From Lepturacanthus savala (Eukaryota; Chordata; Actinopteri; Scombriformes; Trichiuridae): DNA of 64,000 nucleotides. The notes below the pieces were generated by a model. It saw only the letters and a program-made list of their open reading frames with translations, searched no databases and was not told the origin of the DNA. Made by a program: the position numbers and the translations under genes. Positions 1 through 10,200 of the stretch are shown piece by piece (within the stretch, counting starts at the first letter, position 1; every line of letters starts with the position of its first letter). Where the stretch lies: assembly GCA_030544235.1 (NCBI GenBank), contig CM060466.1, forward strand, positions 2,434,092-2,498,091, written 5' to 3'.

Positions 1-167
1 AAAACAGCTTAAAACATAAAAGGTGTCTCAGTGTTATTTGTGGCGATGACGTGATCGTTAGTGACCAATTTCTGTTATTTTTTGAGGTTTCTTTAAAAAT
101 AACTGAAATGAGACACTAATGGGACAATGAGGCTCAGTAACATATACACTTACTCATTTAACAGTTT

Positions 168-780
168 AACCCCAGGCTTATTTTTTTAGTTTTCCTGCTT
201 GAAATTACAGTAAATATGCCACAAGGGTTATTTACATGTACTGGTATCAAAATAAAACATGTGATGTCACTAAGGTCACGACAGAAGTGTAATAATCAAT
301 TTACGTTGCTGTTACAGAGCAAATACTGCAAAAACAAACCTAATTGTGTTTTGAAAATGCTTTATTTACAACTTAAAACAAGACAACAACTGACAAAAAT
401 CAGGAAAAAATATAAATAAGATAAATAATCTGCAACGCAAAGTTCAGTGATTAATAAAATAAGAGTTCAAAGATCAATTAATGAGGATCATTCCAGAACA
501 TGAAGAATATATTCTGTAAGATGAAAAAGGAGATTATAAAGGAGACAATAAAATAATCAAACAAACAGCTCAAAACTAAATTAAATATCTAAATAGTCTC
601 TACTACTGATATTCTATTAAACTATTGTCTTATTGTATTGATGATGTGGATATTGATGATATATATTGATGCTGTAACAGTAACATTGGGTTTTACTACA
701 GATAAAATACTTTATTTAGTGGAGCTGAGGTTTTCTACTGGGATTAATGAATAAAACTCAATGCTGCACCTGTTTCAGGG
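168..780 (-). repeat. Interspersed repeat family A, copy 1
   Basis: AT-rich repeat of 500-700 bp recognised from internal landmarks shared by at least eight places in the window: CATCAATATCCACATCATC, CTCCTTTATAATCTCC, TGATCCTCAGTGGGATT and TAGCAGGAAAACTG. This copy is in reverse orientation, from AACCCCAGGCTTATTT at its left edge. No coding capacity. The class is unknown; it is non-autonomous. Confidence 0.75.
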
Positions 781-1149
781 AGTTTTGGAGTGACTCAAAC
801 TAAATATACGTTACCATGATAGATAAAACCAGCGCAATATTTGTTCCTTTTTTTTGGGGCTAATTTATAGCAAATATATATATTCATATATGCACCAAAA
901 TTCCTTTCTCTACTTGCAATACATTTGCTGGAAGTGACATCAAATGTTTGCAGCAATGCTGTGGAACCAGCTCCTCACATCTCATCTCAACAGCAGCAGC
1001 ATCTTGTATTGAGTCTGTGGTCTCAGGACTTTCCACCAGCACCGGAGGCTCATACATTCACAGCCTCTGGAGCCCAGACAAACAAACGGTTAACACAAAG
1101 AAGTCAGGCTCCTCTTACTGACTCTGCTCCTACCGCAATCTCTAACCCA
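781..1149. other. Upstream non-coding stretch
   Basis: Less AT-rich than its surroundings and free of recognised repeats. It carries an 88-codon open frame (925-1191) with no recognisable domain that runs into the TATA box, so it is treated as promoter-proximal DNA. Confidence 0.4.
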
Positions 1150-1350
1150 CATCTAAACCCTGACACACCCCCTCCACTCGCTGGAGTATAAATCGGAAGC
1201 AGCAAAAATAGCTCGCACTGAGCCCGGAGACTTCAACGTGAACGACACCTTTACAACCGGTGCTCACACTTCCATCACAGATAACAGACGCTTCCTTCCT
1301 TACAGTTTATTCTACAGTTTTCATCATCTCGCTATTTCTCTGACTCATCT
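1150..1350 (+). promoter_or_regulatory. TATA-box promoter candidate
   Basis: A CACCCCC element at about 1165 is followed by GTATAAATC (TATA core 1187-1193) and a more GC-rich leader from about 1217. The spacing and shape fit a TATA-dependent start on the + strand. It could drive a non-coding first exon of card14, 2.8 kb upstream of the ATG, or an unrelated transcript. No clear coding exon follows. A CAG|GTAAAT donor-like site sits at 1699-1706. Confidence 0.35.
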
Positions 1351-1724
1351 TATGTCAAAATGTTAAATTAGAGCTGATTCAGTTGTTATGACAGGAGCAA
1401 CGACACAAGCAAATTACAATTCGAACAAATGACAATTAGAAGACGCCACTTAACTGCTGAAATTGTCTCTTGGTTTCACAAAGAATTTGGAAAAACACGT
1501 TTCGAGTCACAGTGTTGTTATCGTTTGTGTGAAATTCCTAAATTGCACAAAGTCAACCATTCTCTAAACAGCTTTGGTGCAAGTATATTGACAAAATAAG
1601 GATTTGTATTGGGGAATATGATGCACATTCTATGCATAAAGGTTCTGATTTTGTGTTTAGTGTAGTTCTTTTAATGTAATTTACTGTGACTAGTTGTGCA
1701 GGTAAATATCAAGGATGTTCTTGT

Positions 1725-2045
1725 TGGTTTCATGTCATTTGAAAGTCCATTTGGACCATTTTTTTTTACAAAAATCACATGGAATGTGCATTTTTTTGGA
1801 GATGAAATGTCAAATGTTATAACCGAAAAAGAAAGATATAAATATTTAAGACACCTAGAATATAGAGCTAGATGACAGCATATTTTTTATATTTTTTAAA
1901 ACCTCTGCTGAGGTAAACACTCTGCTGCCACGTTTTTATGGTTACACCACATGACATTTTTGACATTATACCAAATATCAGGTTACCCTTTTTTTTTGGT
2001 TCTTCTGCACCACGAGTTCATTTTGTAATGACTCTTGTGTTTTGC
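1725..2045. repeat. Interspersed repeat with GTTACACCACATGACA motif
   Basis: Shares AAAGTCCATTT, ATGTCAAAT and AACC(G/A)AAAAAGAA with 25430-25690, where GTCATGTGGTGTA is the reverse complement of the motif. This resembles a common teleost non-autonomous element. Limits are approximate. Confidence 0.5.
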
Positions 2046-2889
2046 TTGTTTATTATCACACATTCATGGGGAAATCCCTCTCACTGTCGAGTGAAAAGAG
2101 CAGAATGAGGTTTGAGATCTACCTATGTGCTGTTCACCAATGTGGCAGCATGTGCGGTTGTAGAAAAGTACCTGCCTCTTAATTTTGCTCTAATTTTAAC
2201 AATTTCCCTTACCCTTAAAACAGAATCATTCGTTGGAAATGAGACAAGCCTGCATCACTGTTCACATGATCTATATTAATAAATGATCTATATTAGAAAA
2301 TCCCATTTGTTCCTTAATTTTTACATATAAACCAACAGCTGAAAGCTCCCATTTCCATATTTCCTGTTGCTCATGACCCGACATCATGCAAACTCTTCAA
2401 ACCAACGTTTCATTTACAGTAGGTTGCCATGATAGCGTTTATTTGTTTGCATGCACCCTTTACGGTTCAGTAACCACCGTGTCCACACAGGAGGGCAGTA
2501 AGTTAGTTAACAGGATGATACCACACAGTGACAGCCCTCAGCAGGTACACCACAGCCTTATTTCCTTCTTTGCATGAGGACTTTGCACTTCACAGCTCAG
2601 TGTTTGCTCCTGGCAGCCGTGCGGTATGTATGTTTTCCTTCACTGTGATTAGGAATTATTAAGGCAAGGCGGGTCTATTTGTGCAGCACCTCTCAACAAT
2701 AAGGCTTTATTTTTAAGGGAATCACTTACTTGACACAGTAAATCCTTTAATCCTTGAAATATTCTTCAGGTGAAAGCATAATGACTTTTTTATTTTTCAT
2801 GATGACACCAAGATCTATGACTTGGCTTTTGTTTTTTAACATGACTGGTTGAATCTAGCACTTACAATCATTTTGTTCTTACTAAATAT
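2046..2889. other. Non-coding stretch with minor repeat remnants
   Basis: No gene seen. Near 2663-2710 a fragment (GGCAAGGCGGGTCTATTTGT, then GCACCTCTCAACAATAAGGC) resembles widespread fish interspersed repeats. The block at 2738-2786 has a diverged direct copy at 3092-3142, flanking the LINE fragment. Confidence 0.4.
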
Positions 2890-3055
2890 TTGCATGGGAT
2901 TATAGTCACATGGTGAGATGATTATGTAAATGTGTATGTCCTCTGCATAATTATGATTATGATTATAATATATTTTTCATAACGTGAGCTAGTGGAAGCA
3001 TGTAGACATTGAACAGAATAGGCACCAGAAAGGAGCCTTGGGGAACCCCACTCAG
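2890..3055 (-). pseudogene. Non-LTR retrotransposon reverse transcriptase fragment
   Basis: Read on the minus strand, this encodes GVPQGSFLVPILFNVYM followed by LPLAH, the conserved reverse-transcriptase region ahead of the catalytic box. A frameshifted and stop-broken YAEDIHIY then corresponds to the YADDxxxY catalytic motif. This is an L2/Rex-like LINE fragment, clearly dead. Confidence 0.75.
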
Positions 3056-3904
3056 ATGTGTACTAAGGTAACCCCTGTAAAATATATACAGTACAGTAAG
3101 TCCTGCAATGTTTGATATATTCTTCAAGTAAAAGTATGATGAGATTTGGGCAGTTTAGGCTCAAAATTCCTGGTCACCCAAGATGGCACTTTAGTGCATG
3201 TTTAAACATTTAAATATTGAACTTAAATGTATGTTTAGGCATTTAAAAAGGGGACTTTAGGGGTGTGTTTTTAACAATTAGGTCACCCTCCCTGTGCACT
3301 ATGTCTGTGTTGTGGTCGATAGTGTTGCCTGCATCACTGACACTAGAATCCTGCCATTTGAAGCTTTAAGAGGAGTCTGAGTGCTGAGTTCCTTAAAAAC
3401 AGGAACGACAGACCTGTGATTGTTCAACAGTGAAGTGTCTAGATCGATCTTTTCTAATAACGATGGCTGCAGCTTTCAGGGCCAGCAGGGAAAAAACCTG
3501 AGAGACGAGACGTGTTTACAGTTCTAATTCAAGGTGAACTCTCCTGTCATCTAATGTTACAGCATTGTGGAGCCTTTTGTCCGTTTACTGCCCGATTCCA
3601 GTCAACACACATCTCACGAAGAAAGCGAGGCAGAGGTGTTTGATGAGCCGAGATATTGAGCGAGCTCTTGAGAGCAAACAAACAATACAAAGCCACTAAT
3701 AGTGTGAGCGGAAGAGGTGTGTGGGTTTTTTTTGTGTGTGTGTGTGTGAGACTGTTTCAGCACCAGCATTTGTTTGTGCTGACACTCGGTCCCTTTATTG
3801 CAATACATCACAGAGGACTTGACTTACAGGTTTTCCCAGACAGCCACACACACCCACACACACACACATGCACACACACTCTGACAAACATAGCCCTCAG
3901 GGCG
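3056..3904. other. Upstream non-coding stretch of card14
   Basis: No gene or clear repeat is recognised apart from (TG)n at 3733-3748 and CA-rich sequence at 3844-3880. An overlapping long open frame (from 3656) is continuous with exon 1 but translates simple repeat and is not CARD-like. Confidence 0.4.
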
Positions 3905-4027
3905 TGGCCTGGCCCTTTTATAGCCTTGTGGGTTTTTACTTCGTCAGTGACAAGTGTCTTTCCTGTCACCTCAGCAGCAGCAGCAGCAGCAGTTTTGTCT
4001 TATACACACACACACACCGCTCTCAGG
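3905..4027 (+). promoter_or_regulatory. Possible proximal promoter and short 5' UTR of card14
   Basis: A GC-rich GGCGTGGCC block is followed by a TATA-like CCCTTTTATAG around 3914-3922, about 105 bases before the start codon. A start near 3947 would leave an 80-base leader with (CAG)n and (CA)n. Alternatively this leader is a 3' portion spliced from an upstream exon: cacctcag at about 3975 could be an acceptor. Confidence 0.35.
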
Positions 4028-4241
4028 ATGGCGGGGGAGTGTGTTCCCGTGCGCCCGAACCTGAAGGAGATGAGCGAGGAGGAATTGTGGGAGCTGATCA
4101 ACGACAACCGCCACCGGATCTCCCTGGGGGTGCGACCCTGCACCTTGATCCCGTACCTGAGGCAGGCCAGGGTGCTCAACGAGATGGACGAGGACGAGAT
4201 CCTATCCTGCCACAACCTCACCAACCGCTGCATGAGAACCA
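4028..4241 (+). CDS. card14: card14 coding exon 1 (CARD, first half)
   Basis: Encodes residues 1-71 plus one base. It contains the CARD core motifs ELWELINDNRHRI, LIPYLRQARVLNEMDEDEIL and LTNRCMR, which follow CARM-family helices 1-4. The donor is ACCA|GTGAGA (phase 1). In the intron the open frame runs on into a poly-T tract and is not coding. Confidence 0.95.
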
Positions 4242-7200
4242 GTGAGATCCTTGACCTATTTTTTTTTTTTTTTTTTTTTGCGTTCAATAGGTCTACGGCA
4301 TGAGGTCAATGCTTCAGTTTGCAGAAACGATTGCACCTTTGTTACGCTGACTGTGGAGCGCTAATATTCCCATATTGGTGTGCATATTAACAAATATTTA
4401 ACATTTTTATTTGCAAATACTGCATGGAGCTATAGTAATATCATGACCTCACCTGTCTATAAAGCTAGGAGTGTCTGTGTATCTGTGGCTCATTTATCTC
4501 TCTGACTGGCCTGAGCTTTCAGATATAGCTGCACATGGTTTTCGTTGTTTTTTTATGGAGTTTCTGGGATAGATATTCAAAACATCATCATTATGATTAA
4601 AAGTTCAAATTCTGTAGGTGCGTTGCAGTGGTGTAGGGGTAGAGCGCTCAACTCTTAAGCAGCAGACCCAGGTTTATATCCAGGCTGGAATATTCCTTTG
4701 CTGCATGTCTCCCACTCTCTCTGTCCCATTACTTCCTATCTGGCTGCTCTATGATAAAAGCATCTATGCCACAAAAAAGCACTATCCTGCAGCAGCATGT
4801 AGGGCTCCTTCACTCTAATGTTAGCTGGTTTAGCTGCTACTTTATTCCTCATGCTAACATGGGCTACTTAAGGGCGTTTCCAATGCCAAAACTCCAAACT
4901 TTATAAGAAAAGTTCACGAGAGGAAAACACAGTTGTTGGATGAACATAAAAAACATTCTGGAAAGTATTTCCATCCAAATATAACACACTAGTTTAGCAA
5001 GACATTGATTTGTTGAGTGACATAAATGTAAATATTCTGGGTCGACGTAATGTGTTTGTGTTGCTGTGACTTAATTACAATCCAACAGAACTTTTACAGG
5101 TTATTTCAACATGATTAGAAAGGGTTAATTTAATGGGGTAGGTGCATCTATATTTACAATGATGCACTCAACAAAACAGGTTTTTGCTAAGTTAGTATAT
5201 TATATTTTAAATGCGGTTGTAACTACCCCATTAAATTGGGTCACCTACACTTAAATCAAACATGTTGAACTAACATATAAATGTGATGGTGGATTAACCC
5301 TTTCTAATTAAGTTGAAATAACATAACTAATTAATTAGATGGAAATACTTTCCAGAAGTTTTTTAAGGCTGCAGCATCTTACTCCAAGACGCATTCACAG
5401 ACCCTCAGGAAATCCCAGCACTATCACCTAGAATATCACCAGAATCTGGACCTAAACTGGTTTATTTATAGACACTATACAGGAAAAAAGAGATTTATCA
5501 TAAGTCCAGTTTTACCTGGCTTATCAACACAATTCAAAACTGATATGTAGATTGACCACCCAACTTTCAATGTAAATTTTAGGCTTTTTCTGTATATAAC
5601 TGTATTTGCATGTCTCTCTTTATCCCAATGTATGTCCGTGTCTTACACAATGTACAATTTATCTATTAAGACTATGAAAACAGTTCCTCATTTGGAAAAT
5701 CTAAAGGAATACATACTTTCTACAAGCACCGCACTAGTATCTTTGGATGAAATTAACCTAAATCCATGTCATGAGCAGCCTTGGCTAACATAAAGCTGCC
5801 AACAGCAGCTTTGGCGTGACCTTTACCCTTTATTCAGAGGTTAGGGCTGGAGTTATTTTATCCCACTGTGGCTCTTTCTACAGGCTACATGCTGGATCTG
5901 CTGAGGACCCAGGGCAGGAACGGTGCCGTGGCTTTGCTGGACAGCCTGATGATTCACTACCCGACGCTGTACACGCAGGTCACGGGACACAAACCCAGCA
6001 TCGAGCCGTCCAAATTCAGCGGTTTGTGGCCTAAAGTTTCCCTGCGTTGGAATGGAGAACCTCTTTTTTTACTCGCTGTTTGCCTAAATCCCGTCACTCT
6101 CTCTCCTCACAGGCCTGATAAAGTACTCAGAGCTGACGGAGTACCTGGTCCGAGCAGTGACCGGGATGCAGAAGGAGCTCCAGGAGGCGCGCTGCGAGGC
6201 CCACCGGATGAGCTCCCGCTGCACCTCCCTGGAGTCGGAGATCGGGCAGATGATGGAGCAGGAGGAGAAGTCGCGCTGCCTCCAGTCCGACAACGAGCTC
6301 ATCCGGAGGCACCTGTGCTCCCTGCAGCGAGAGGTCGCCAAGCTGAAGGACGAGAAGTGCGACCTGTACGTGCGCTACACGGCGGCCATCGAGGAGAGGT
6401 CAGCCCTGAACATGCGGCTCCACGACTTCAACCTGCAGGTCAGGAAACTCCCGATCGTGGCCCCTCCTGCCTTTGAAACACTGAGCTGTGATCTCAGGGG
6501 GAAGAACTTCTCAAAAGATCCGTGTTACACAACTGAAATCTGAGCGCCACAGCTCCATGTTCATGTAGAACATGATGATACACCGAGGGAGGCTCTATGG
6601 GTGGTTTCCCTGAGATAATCACATCCTGCCATTGAGTTGCAGCATGGGAAAGTATGATCCAGCGTTTTAGAGCCTGTCCTATCAGTTACTTGCTTATTTC
6701 CCATCAGAACTGGCTCTTAATTGTTGAATGGTCTTCCTAATGATTTCCTCTTCATGAATTTAATGTTTTATTCTCATCTGAAAGCAATTTGAGCCATTAG
6801 TTCTGTTCAACTATATATATTCTACAACAATGCATACGTTTTTCAGTAAAGTGACAAAATGATGTTTTTACACACACACACAAATATTTGAATCACTTTA
6901 ACCTGTTAAAATCCTCCTGATACAGGTTCATCATTGACTTCATCAATATCCACATCATCAATACAATAATAAAACAGTTTAATATAATATCAGCAGTAGA
7001 GACTATTTAGATATTTAATTTAGATTTGAGCTGTTTGTGTGATTATTTAATTGGCTCCTTTATAATCTCCTTTTTAAACATCTTACAGAATATATTCTTC
7101 ATGCTCTGGAATGATCCTCAGTGGAATTTATATCATTTTATGGACAAATAATTGATCTATGAACTCTTATCTTATTAATCAATGAACTTTTGCATTGCAG

Positions 7201-10200
7201 ATAATGATTATTGAAAGTTTTTTGTTCCTGATTGGGTCACTTATTTTAAGATTTAAGATTTTTAAGCAATATTCTAACTATATTTGCTCTGTAACAGCAA
7301 TATAATGATTGCCACACTTCTGTAGTCACCTCACAAGTTGTAGATTTCTTTTGATACCAGAAAAAAGCACCTGGTGCTGTAACATTGACATTTTTTAAAG
7401 GTAGATAACCAGCATGGTGTGGTTGCAGGTGTACCAGCTGCAGACTGAGCTGCAGAAAGCCCAGACAGAGACTGAGCTGCAGAAGCGCCAGTCGCTCAGA
7501 TGTTCCTCTGCTCCAGAGACGCCTCGGCTGCAGGAGGAAGTCAGGAGCCTCCGCTGTCAGCTGGCCCAGGCGGAGAAGCTGAACCCGGTGAGGGGGAATC
7601 GCTTTATCAGTGTGTTATCTGATGAATGTGTGTGTGTTATCCTGTCACCTGTCGTCATCGTCATGTCTGTTGCGTCAGGCCCGTCAGGAGATCCTGGCCC
7701 AGGACCTGGCCGAGGCCATCGGGAGCCAGGCTGAGCTGGCAGAGCAGCTCAGGTGTTACAGAGGGGAGAACGAGCAGCTGCTCACAGAGAAACAACAGGT
7801 GTGTGTGTGTGTGTGTGTGTGTGCAAACGTCCAGCGGCATTGGCTAAAAACAGCAGAATGTTAGCGTTGATTTACACACTCTTCATAAGCCAGACCACTA
7901 TAATACCACCTGTTTTTCCACATGTAGCTTAGCGTGAACTGGAGTGACTCATCACATCCTGTGTGTATGTCTGATTCAAACCTGAAATCCCCAACGCCTC
8001 ATTGGTTGCAACGTGTTTATTTGTGTTGTTTGGGTTCAGCTCCTGGACCAGAAGGAGGGCCTGAGTCTGCAGGTGCAGCAGCTGACCCTGGACTGTACCG
8101 TCCACCAGGAGAAGACCAGCATGATCCAGAACCAGCTGAGGGAGCTGCAGGCTGAGAGAGACCTGGTAAGAACGGAGGGCAACTACTCAGGAATCACTCG
8201 CTACTCAGGTAGACTACTCAAAAACAATATGGGAAAGTCCTATCTAATCTACTCTAATGAAAAAAATCTGTTGCCTATCAGTCAAAATATAAGATGCAAT
8301 CACTTTTTGGCAGAAATATTGCAGTTTATGTGTCATATTGTCCCTTTACAGTATGTGAATAGACAATAGTGAGTGAGTTAAAATCTATTAAATATAACAA
8401 GTGTTTTTTAGGTAAAAACAACCTTTAACTCCCAATGTATGAGCTGTAATTAATTTGGCAAGAGAGAAAATGTGGAGAAAAGTGTTTTATGTATTGTATT
8501 ATACTTTTAAAGGACAATACAATACACTGTCTTATGTTTATAAATCATTTTTTATGATAAGTTTGCAGCTGATGTTTGTTTTTTCCTGTTTAAAATCTTT
8601 GTTTATCATTGAGCAGTCATCTTAAAGTAGAAGCTCACAGCTACTGCTACTACATAAACCGTGTACAGTAACGAGTCACCTCGTTGATTCTCCTGCGTTC
8701 TGTCGTTAACGTGACTGAGAGTTTTCCCCTGTGAAGAATGAACTCACCCTCACCCTAACAAGTGTCAGGTGGTCACTGAGCCGCCAGCTGCTCCACCAGA
8801 GTCCTGCAGATCTGATGCTACTCGACAGCTCCGGGGTCTAATTACTGCTCCGCACTCGCTGTGTGACAAACAGCTCGTGAAATTAAAGCTCGGTAGAAAA
8901 TGCCACACAGACTTCGATGGTTCAACTTCCTAAATTAAAGAGAGGTGTGAATGTACCATGTTGAACCATAATCCTCCTGATTACAGACTCAAAGGCAACA
9001 TTGCTGCCATGGATCTGAAGCATAGAGACACCATCGTTTCACTGATCCCTCCAGTATTGCACTGCAAAAACTCAAATCTAGTGAAAATGTCAGGAAAAAA
9101 TAAGATATTTTCACTGGATAAAATTTCAGTTTTTGCAGTGAGAGCTTTGTATCCAGCCACATTTTCAATATAATCATAGTATAATCTTACATGTCATTAG
9201 TATTTTGTATTTATAGATGACTTGCTAATCAGAAATTAGAACGAGAGCTCTGGAACTATGTTGCATGACCGCAGCACGGCTCTAGTAAACCTCCGCCGCT
9301 CTGTTCACAACTTGGATCAATACTCATTTCCAAACCTTTAAATCAAGAACAGATGAATGATACGGTGAAGTTTACTGAGACAGGAATGATTAAACATCAA
9401 GCTTCCTACCAGGGTTTATTCAGATTTGGATTATTTCATTCAGAAGTTTATTAAATTTGTCTACTCTGAGTTAAATCTCTCTAATGACCTTCCATTATAT
9501 TGAAAATCCAAAGCGAAAGTATAAACGGATCCTTGTTTGTCATAATCAGAAGTTATAGTTACAGTCATGAACATTAATAGTCATTTCTTCTTCTTCTTCT
9601 TAGTCACAGATCTTTAAAATCCTTAAATTATATAAATACACAGCGAAGCATCGTCTGTAAAGGTGAAAAATAATCAAATGTTTCAGTCGTGCAAAGGGAA
9701 AATAATTCACAAATGAATAAATTTACTCAATTAATAAATAGAAAATCACGTATTGAGTCAGTCATTTATTTATTTTTGATCATGGCAGTTTCAGTCCTCC
9801 ATAACTTTGGTCACTTTTTCCCTTATTAGGTGGAGTCCCATAGTCCAGTTTTTGTGAGTATAAGGGTCCTTGACATGAAAAGAACCACTGCTTTAAATAA
9901 CAGAGCAGATGAACCTGCAGCCGCTTTGTCACTATAAGGTTACATAACATTCTGTCTGTAAACAACAGGGGAATTTGACTCTAAGATTCTTTCCGACTCC
10001 AATTACGTGTGACGAGCTGATGCCTTCAGCATTCTTGGTTTGTTGTGTCAGGAAGCCTCCGGTGATACACACCACACCACAGCAGCATCACAGCACCCTG
10101 CATACCTCACCCATCCTGGCCTGGTGTGTGTGTGAGTGTGTGTGTGTGTAAACTGCAGGCCTACATGTCCAGAGACGAAGCCCAGGCCATGATCGCCCGT

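Noticed and set aside
3656..4027. N-terminal extension of card14 by the open frame upstream of the chosen ATG
   Set aside because: It translates TG/CA and CAG repeats (FFVCVCV, HTHPHTH). The CARMA family begins close to the CARD, and ATG 4028 has a strong context.
4619..4690. Functional tRNA gene
   Set aside because: Box A/B-like motifs exist, but box B lacks GTTCGA and no cloverleaf with a proper anticodon arm and acceptor stem is apparent; a SINE tail follows.
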